Shown piece by piece: positions 1 to 7,500 of a DNA stretch of 10,987 bases. The stretch covers positions 1 to 10,987 of the forward strand of contig PFOK01000154.1 in NCBI GenBank assembly GCA_002792495.1. Reading direction: 5' to 3'. This DNA comes from Candidatus Peregrinibacteria bacterium CG_4_10_14_0_2_um_filter_43_11. GTDB lineage: Bacteria; Patescibacteriota; Gracilibacteria; UM-FILTER-43-11. The notes beneath the pieces were generated by a model. It ran no database searches. It was not told the DNA's origin and saw only the letters and a list, made by a program, of their open reading frames with translations. The number at the start of each line of letters is the position of its first letter. Within the stretch, counting starts at the first letter, position 1. A program made the position numbers and the translations under genes.

Positions 1-486
1 ACGCTCAAATATTCTCTGATCTTCTTCGGGAATTTCATTCCATTCCACGTATTTTCGCAGTTCGGCGGTTTTGGTGTTGAGGATGAGGTAACGGGGGACA
101 GGTTCGCCTTCCTGATAGGGGTTGTATTCTCCTGTTCGAAGATCAAGATATTCATCGTAATACCAGTTAATACCATCTTTAGAAACCATACTATTTGCAT
201 AATCCCCAACACTATAAATAGTGTCACCTTTTAGGATATACTTTTCAATATCACTTACTATGATTCTTAACTTATCATCATCAAATCGATGATCTTCCAA
301 GGCAAGATGGGTGCTGAATTTACCCAGTTCAAATTTTCCATCTCCTAGGGTAGCAATCGTGTCATTCTGCCCCTGAAAGGAGACGATTGCCATAACAATA
401 AGCCATGCCAGAAAAAATAAAAAAGTAACCAGAGTCACCTTTCCGATTTTTAAAATAACACTGAGCGATTTTCCGGGTGTTTCCAT
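1..486 (-). CDS. Membrane-anchored protein, 3' end missing; candidate immunity protein for the upstream RHS tip
   Basis: An open frame begins at the ATG whose A is at 486 and stays open for 162 codons to the window edge, so the C-terminus is missing. The N-terminus has lysines at residues 6, 13 and 16, followed by one hydrophobic segment at about 17-37 (LVTFLFFLAWLIVMAIV) with no clear signal-peptidase site. It therefore looks like an N-in anchor that places the rest outside the cytoplasm. The outer part (40-162) is polar and rich in Asp, Glu and Tyr. I recognise no family. The gene starts 8 bp after the stop of the RHS-core gene at 1556-495, so the two are very probably cotranscribed. In polymorphic toxin loci the gene directly after the toxin tip is usually the immunity gene, and a membrane-anchored protein would suit a tip acting in the cell envelope. 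That role is inference. There is no Shine-Dalgarno before the ATG. The frame is secure; the function is not. Confidence 0.75.
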   Translation of the reverse strand, partial: METPGKSLSVILKIGKVTLVTFLFFLAWLIVMAIVSFQGQNDTIATLGDGKFELGKFSTHLALEDHRFDDDKLRIIVSDIEKYILKGDTIYSVGDYANSMVSKDGINWYYDEYLDLRTGEYNPYQEGEPVPRYLILNTKTAELRKYVEWNEIPEEDQRIFER

Positions 487-494
487 ATCTATAA

Positions 495-1556
495 TTATTT
501 AGAGGTTTTTTTAGTGTCTTTATCTTTTTTTTCTTTTCCGATTTTTATGTTTTCACGCAGATCAATCTGTATTTTATAGGTTTGCAGGGCTTCTATTTTC
601 TGACTCAATACCGCAAGATCAATGCCCACGTTTGTTACACTGTTCGGTTTCACCCAGTCAAAATCATAAATATCGGTAATGGTTATGTTAACATCATAGG
701 TACCATTTTCTGTTTCTTTGGCATTAAAAGTATAATTGAATTTGTTCATTGCATAAAATAGATCGGAGTTATCGTTTTTTGAAAATTTGCCGGTATTTTT
801 TCCTGCGGTTTTTCCTTCTTTTATTTTAGATTGAACGTTATACAATATATTCTTATATTCGTTGGTGTCTTTAATATTCTTCCCGATCTCCTGTGCTATA
901 ACGTCACCTGAAGCGGTATTAAAATAAAGATTAGAAGTTGTCTGCGTTCCCTGGAAGGGGGCAAACTGTTCCCACTGAATGGCATGATCCAGAAAATAAG
1001 CGGAGATATCATATCTTCTGAAACTGAAGTACCGAACAGCCATTGTCCAGACCAGCGAATCAATGAATGTTTTTCCATCCGGATCCACATACTTCACCGG
1101 ATTATTACGGGCATAGGTGTACATATTCAATGCCTGCGGATCTTTCAGCAGTTCCTGCAGCTCTTCTCCTTTCAGGTTCGGATTATTCAGCATAGGATCC
1201 ATACTTGTGAATCTCCCAATCACCGGATCATAGTACCGTGCGCCGTAATACATCAGTCCCGTTTCTTCATCTTTTTCTTTTCCCGTAAATCCGTAATCCT
1301 CTTCGTCTTTATCCATACAATCTCCATTCCGTTCTTCCCCGTAAGGCAGGTAATCGTTGGTACAAACCACATTGCCTTTATCATCGAGCACACTTTGTAT
1401 TCCGCCAAGGTTATCGTGCAGGTAATAGTAAAACTTGTATTCCTTGTCCGCGGGGAGGTTGGCATAGGCCAAAGAGGCTGTGTTGAATAAAAATACAAAA
1501 CTCAATAGCAAGCTGATCAGGCGACGGCCGATGGGTGAAAAAAGTGGAATGTGCAT
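495..1556 (-). CDS. Secreted stand-alone RHS core with a C-terminal variable (putative toxin) domain, TcC-like
   Basis: A complete 353-residue protein. Residues 1-32 are a Sec signal peptide: two arginines at 11-12, a hydrophobic stretch at 13-30, and an Ala-Tyr-Ala cleavage site after residue 32. Residues 43-161 are a standard RHS-associated core: YYYLHDNLGGIQSV at 43-56, FTGKEKDEETGL from 90, YYGARYYDPVIGRF from 103, and the closing YVDPDG at 156-161. Residues 162-353 are the variable tip. The tip has an aromatic start, a DIYDF motif at 295-299 and a lysine-rich tail (KEKKDKDTKK); I cannot assign it to a toxin family. RHS tips are normally released from the core by aspartyl self-cleavage. 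Asp120 and Asp158 occupy plausible catalytic positions, but the usual Leu after DPxG is Lys here. The protein has almost no YD repeats of its own and starts 14 bp after the giant RHS gene, which lacks exactly this core, so the two probably work together like Tc-toxin C and B. The signal peptide supports this start. Confidence 0.88.
   Translation of the reverse strand: MHIPLFSPIGRRLISLLLSFVFLFNTASLAYANLPADKEYKFYYYLHDNLGGIQSVLDDKGNVVCTNDYLPYGEERNGDCMDKDEEDYGFTGKEKDEETGLMYYGARYYDPVIGRFTSMDPMLNNPNLKGEELQELLKDPQALNMYTYARNNPVKYVDPDGKTFIDSLVWTMAVRYFSFRRYDISAYFLDHAIQWEQFAPFQGTQTTSNLYFNTASGDVIAQEIGKNIKDTNEYKNILYNVQSKIKEGKTAGKNTGKFSKNDNSDLFYAMNKFNYTFNAKETENGTYDVNITITDIYDFDWVKPNSVTNVGIDLAVLSQKIEALQTYKIQIDLRENIKIGKEKKDKDTKKTSK
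1074..1430 (-). other. RHS-associated core region of the small cassette
   Basis: This covers residues 43-161 of the 353-residue protein. It runs from the DNLGG-type opening (equivalent of the common DHLGS motif) through TGKEKDEETGL, YYGARYYDP and GRFTSMDP to NNPVKYVDPDG. In known RHS and TcC proteins this region plugs the shell and releases the variable C-terminus. Compared with the usual core, an insert rich in Asn, Glu and Leu (about residues 122-138) lies between GRFTSMDP and LLKDPQALN. The core of the other cassette is shorter at this point. Confidence 0.85.
1201..1258 (-). repeat. Core-motif direct repeat, copy 1
   Basis: This stretch, encoding the LMYYGARYYDPVIGRFTSM part of the core, matches 10930-10987 in the same orientation at 51 of 58 positions. 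The seven differences all fall on third codon positions and change no amino acid; the last 25 bp (1234-1258) are identical. The match fades quickly on the tip side and cannot be followed beyond the window edge on the other. Confidence 0.85.
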
Positions 1557-1570
1557 CGTTATTTAAACTA

Positions 1571-4500
1571 TTAAGGAGCGTCTACACCGGAGCCTGTGAA
1601 TTCTATGGTATACCCGTCTCCCCCCTGAATTGAATCACCATCTTCGCCAACGGCAGAAGGTGCAACGGTAAGCAAATAAATCATACCCGCCTTTTGCTTG
1701 GCGGTTTTAAGGCTGGCAATTTTTGTAATCGAATTCGCAACAACGGCGAGAACGGGTAGTTTTTCCCCAGTGTTTTTCTCGGTAATCACAAAGACAGATG
1801 TTTTATCTGCAGGAAAAACGATTTTTTCGGAAAAATAAACCAAAACATATTCACCATTTATTACATTGGCTTTAGTGATTTCCGGAAAGACACCATCCTG
1901 GCTAGGATAATTTATTTTTTCCGGAGGAGTCAGTGCTTTATCCATTCTTTTCTCCGTTGCGGATGAAGCATGATCGGAAGTATGAGGGTTTTGAGGGATT
2001 GTTCTTGGATTAAGATGAAAGGCAAGTGGCACATTATTATTAATGTTCTTCATCCATTTATAAATATCGGTAGATGGTTTTATGTAATCCATAGTGGCTT
2101 CTACTATCGGGCTTTTTACCCCAAAATTGCTTCCGGACGCGAAGGTAAAATGATTCTCTCCCTTCTTGAGGGTGACTGTGTATTCCCATGTGGATTCTGT
2201 ATTAAAAGGAACAACCTGAACATTATTCACCCAAATTCCCGCACCGATTCCCTTGGAGCCGGAAAAAACATACAAAGGTTTGGAAACCTGCTTGGGATAA
2301 GCGTTCAAAACGGGAGGCTTGGCATTGTAAAAAATAGTGACGTTCACGGGATCGCCCGCCACATTCATATCATCTCTTGTAATGAAGGTGAAGGCTGTGT
2401 TTACAGCGGTCAGTGGGGCGAGATAGCTCCATTCAGTGGCTTCAGAATCTACGGATATTGGTTCGTTATTAATCCACAAAGTAGTATGAGATGGTTTTGT
2501 TCCGCTGAATAGATAAGATGTACTCGAAGACACCATCGATTTTGTATCGAGTATGACTCCACCTACGCTATATGTAATTGCAATCACAGCAGGCTCGCTT
2601 TCCATCCCGAATTCATTTTTGGTTAAAAACGTGAAGGTGTTTATGCCTTTCTCAAGAGGGATTTGAATTTTCCAGTTAGAAGAGCCACTGGGATAAATTT
2701 CCACTCCGTTCATCCAAAGGGAGAGATCGGAGGATTTAATACCGTTCAGCATCACGGGGTTAGAAACGGGCAAGGCAACAGGGGAAGCCCACGGGGGCAA
2801 CACCTCATACAAAATCGTCTGGCTTACAGAAGTGCTTTCATTTCCCTCCTTGTCTTTGGCAAAGACAGTAAATGTGTTTTTGTGTTTATCGAGAGTTACC
2901 AAAGCACTCCAGTTGGTTTTCACTCCAAAAGGAACCACTTCTTTGTTGTTGATCCAAATACTGGTATTGGCCGGTTTTGCTCCGGTAAGTGCGTAATGGG
3001 TTTTGTAAACCACATCCGGTATTGGGTTTATCACCGGAGCGGTGATGTTGTAGGGAATGTGTAAATCCACAGATGAACTGACAGCACCAAAAGAGGTTTT
3101 TGAAATCACATTAAAATCATTCATGCCTGTAGATAAAATCACTTTGGTTGTCCAGGTCGCTTGGTTATCCAGTGCCACATATTCTTTTTCGTTGATCCAA
3201 ATAGAGGTATCAGCCACCTTTGTTCCCGTGAGTTTGAGAGGGTTGGTGATCATGGAGGAAGAAAAATCATCAACGATCGGAGTCGGCGTTTTGTAAACAA
3301 TAGACACTGTCTTTTTTTCACTTTTTATTCCGGCACTATCTTTGGAGTAGATGGAAAACGTGTTTTCTTTCCCGGTGATATTAACGGTATAAGCCCATTT
3401 TGTATCGGAATTTAATGGGATCATTTCTTTGTCATTGATCCAAATGCCGGTGAATGGGGATTTGGTCCCGCTCAAGGTATAATTGAAGGTGTAAATGAGA
3501 CTTGGGAAAGCATCAATGGAAGGCGAAAGCACGGAATAATCGAACGAAAAAGCAACCGGATTGCTCTTGAGTCCGAATGCGTTTTTTGTAAAAAAAGTGA
3601 AACTGTTTCCCCCTTTGCCAAGCGATACCTCCGCTGACCAATTCGTTTCATTGTTTAGTGAAACCACTTGAACATCATTCATCCATAACGATGTACCGGT
3701 AGCTTTTTTACCTGTTAATACGATTGGGTTTTTCTGGGGCGATGAACCGACGGAATCCACACTTGGTACGGGTACTGCGTAAATGACGGTTTGCGCAAGA
3801 ATCGAACCCTCGTTGCCCGCCTCATCCTTGGATAGAATGGCAAAGGCATTGTTGTAGTTTTTCAGAGTTACCGTTGCGCTCCAATTGGTTTGTGCGTTTA
3901 CGGGCACTACTTCTTCGTGGTTGATCCACACTCCGGTATTGGCTCCTTTGGTGCCGGAAAGTGTGAATTCCGTGGTGTAAACCGGGGAATAAAATGGAGT
4001 GACTGTTACCGGTGCGACTTCGTAATGCAACGTCACTTCTACAACATCACTTTCCGTTCCTTTCTCCGATTTAGACGTGAGTACAAAGAGATTTTCTCCC
4101 GGCTTTAAAGTGACGGTATAAGACCAGCTTTCCGAGGTGTTGGCGGGAATCACTTCCGCTCCATTCATCCACACGGAGGTGCCGGAAGTCTTGGTTCCGG
4201 AGAAAGTGTAATAAGGCCCTTCTAAAACAGGATCCAGCTCTTCAATCACGGGTTTTGATGTGCTTAAAAATTCCACCTTGCTGATTTTTAAATCGCCCGC
4301 GTAAATGTAGCCGTCTTCTTTGGCGTTATCCGTTTCGTAATAAATACTTGGGTAGTACTGAATTACACCTGTTTTTAAGTTGGTTTTACTCAAACGTTCG
4401 TACCCTTCGCCATACGCGAAGGACACCTTGTCTCCGCTTTGGATGAGACGATCACGGTAATCGTATTGCATGACTTCTCCGTCGCGTTCGGTCATGTTCC

Positions 4501-7500
4501 CGTTCACATCATAAACAAAATGGTGTGTGCCCGCCTGTGTAACCGCGTGCGGATGCAAAGACGCATAGGTAAACGTTCCGACGTTGGCTTTGGAGAGCAT
4601 ATTTCCCGTAGGGCTATAAGTGTAGCTTTGAGGTGTGGAGTCTCCGCTGGCAACGCTGATGTATTTTGCCTGGGTGAGACGATAGAGATCATCGTAGGTG
4701 TATTGTACCGTTTTGGCCGTTGTGGCGTTACTGTTATCTATCAGTTTCATCAGGTTACCGACAGCGTCGTAAGTGTATTCGGTGTGTTGAAGAGCGTTAC
4801 TACCCAAAAAACTCTCACGTTGAATCAAACGGTATAGCTGATTGACATCGTAAAAATTTTTGACGACCACTCCATCCCCAAATGTCATTTCCGTGATTTG
4901 TCCTAATGGCGAATAGATAAAGTGATCGGCAACCACGTTGCCATCCGCTTTTACCGCGCTGAGCAAATGAACATCATCGTATGTGTACTGAACATTCATT
5001 TCATTCGGATAAGTCATTGTGGTTGGACCATCCATCAGATCGTAATCAAAAGCATGATTGAATGTTTTTTCACCGATGATTTTTTGATCATTCAGCGTTC
5101 GTCCCCACGCGTCGTATTCAAAATAATGTTGGTACGCGGGGGCTGTAATGTGGTTCAGACGTCCGATTCCGTAAGCGCCCTGGTCGTAAACGTACTGCAA
5201 TTCCACTTCCGGTGTTGTGGGATCATCTTCTTTAATTGCCCGATCCAGCTCATCGTAACTGTATTTAACGGTTTGTTTTTTTGGAGTCGTTCTGGCAATT
5301 GGATTGCTGTTCGCGTCGTAATTGTACGTCCAAATTTGCGGAGTGCTACCCGATTTGTAAGGCGCGGTTTGAGTCAAACGACGTCCCAAAGAATCAAATG
5401 TGAAATCGCGAATGTTATTTTCCGCATCCGTGATTTTTATCAGATTACCTATCGCGTCGTAATTGTATTGTGTGGTGTAAACCGAGCCGATGTTGTGTTC
5501 GTTTACCGAAATAAGCTGATTGCGTGCGTCATAAAAATATTCCTTCACATTTCCCTTGGGGTCGGTAACGGTCTGTTTCCAACCGTTATAAGCATTGGCT
5601 GTAACCCCAAGTGGATTGGTGATGCTAGTAACACGATTGAGTGTGTCGTAAGTGAACGCGTTTCCTAATTTTCCACTATCGATTGTTTCGAACACGCTTG
5701 AGGAACTCGAATAAGGCTGGAGTGTTTTTTTCACATTCCCCCGTTCGTCATATATTGTCGCGGTTGTTGTCCATTTTCCGCCGGGCATTTCCTGCTTTTG
5801 TTCAATGGCACGCCCCAGTCCGTCGGAATAACCGTAACTCTCCACAAAATTAATGGCGTTATGATAACGCTTTTGGTGGGTTATACGTGGCATCGCGGTA
5901 TCGTTGTAGCTGGCCTCCTGAACGAGTGCCATGTTGCCGGGGGCATGCGGATCACTTTTTTTCGCGCTCAATAATCGGCCGAATCCATCGTATATATTCA
6001 CACTTTTTACACCGTTTGGATCGGTAGCGGAAAGCACCTGACCGTTTGCTATGTCATAAGTGAACTGAGAAACCTGTCCTTTTGGATTCGTGACCGTCGT
6101 GGGGTAAAGGTGATGCGTGTCGTAAGTGTAAGTCGTGCTGTAGCCGCGAGGGTTTTTTTCGGAAACCGGTAGCCCATAACCGTTGTAAGCATATTCCGTG
6201 CTTAGCCATCCTGTTGGAGTATTGAGCCACACTTCTTTTTTACTCAAATTGCCTTTATTCGCATTCTTCAACGAAAGCCCGTCGTAATAGAATCGCTGGT
6301 GTTGTACAAGTTGGTTGGATTGATTGTAGCGCTTACTTTCGCTTGGCAGACCGACGAGATAATTGGAAAGATTTTCCGTGTAGTTATTTTCAATTTTCAA
6401 AAGGTCATTTCCGGTATCCGTAAAACTGCCATCTTCCCCCGTCGCGTTCACTTCGCCGTAATCTGTAATCCCTGCCGCGTTGCCGTATGCGTCGTACTCA
6501 AAAGATTGAGCCGTCGCCTTGATAGTGCCATTGATTGGGGTGATGAGTCGTGAAACGGTTTGAACTTGATGCGGAAAATAACGCTCGTTTCCCAAATCGG
6601 TCGTCTCCCAGCGGTTTACGGTGTAATGAATGAGTTGATTTACATTGTTGTAAATTTCGGTGCGGTATGGCAAACCTTTTTTGCTGTAATGGTCGCTATA
6701 TTCCCCCTGCGCGACATCCGCGATGCTATTTTCACTTTGATGGAAATAGGTTTTGGTTTTAACACCTGTGTTGTCGGTTTTTGTTACCACCCTAAATCCC
6801 GCGAATCCCCGATTGTAACTGTCTTTAAAATAATAATGACCGTCTTCATAAAAATAATCGATACTATTTGTGACTCCCATACCATCGTTTACAATCACTT
6901 TATCCACCGTCGTTACAATAATGGGCAATTTGGGGTTCGCCTGCGTGCCATCATCTTTGATGTATTGGGCGGATGTTTTATACGTCAAATCGATTTGCGC
7001 CCCCTGGCCGGTGTGCACGGTTTTAAGAAAGTACGGGCGGCTTCCGGTGTTCATAAAAACCCTTTTGGAAGTGACCGTTTTTTTTGTGGCATTGTCCCAA
7101 TCATGAAAACTTTGAATAACATCCGGTAATAAATCACCATTTAAATCAATAATTCGTACTCCGTAATCTTTGTGATCTCCTATTGCCTTCCCCATGGGAA
7201 CCGGAAAAATCCCCTCATAATGAATATCAGCACTTGAAGGAGTTCTTAAGCCTACTTTGCTTTTATAAAGATCAAAACTGCCCCACGAATTATATTCATG
7301 CGCCGCGTAAACAGAATCCATCAGCCCATCCCCATTCACATCAATAGAACGGGTGGTATTGTTCTCACTAGTAGTGCCAAAAGAACAACTGTCTTTTCCT
7401 GCACCAACGGAAACATCGGTTAACCATCCGCCTTTGCCATCATTGATATACAATTCACTAGTACTACCCGAATATTGAAGATCCGCCAATCCATCCAGAT

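Noticed and set aside
984..1490. Plus-strand open frame of 168 codons opposite the small core gene
   Set aside because: It is the antisense of the conserved RHS core and signal peptide; its Ile/His-rich translation resembles no protein family.
1557..1570. The giant gene and the small core gene as one RHS gene broken by a frameshift or stop
   Set aside because: The giant protein ends in its own folded-looking C-terminal domain, and the small gene starts with a complete signal peptide, so both are whole genes.
4922..5668. Plus-strand open frame of 248 codons, and other plus-strand frames across the window
   Set aside because: They lie opposite strongly supported minus-strand repeats; their translations are low-complexity shadows with no recognisable domain, and repeated shadow peptides simply mirror the Ig and YD repeats.
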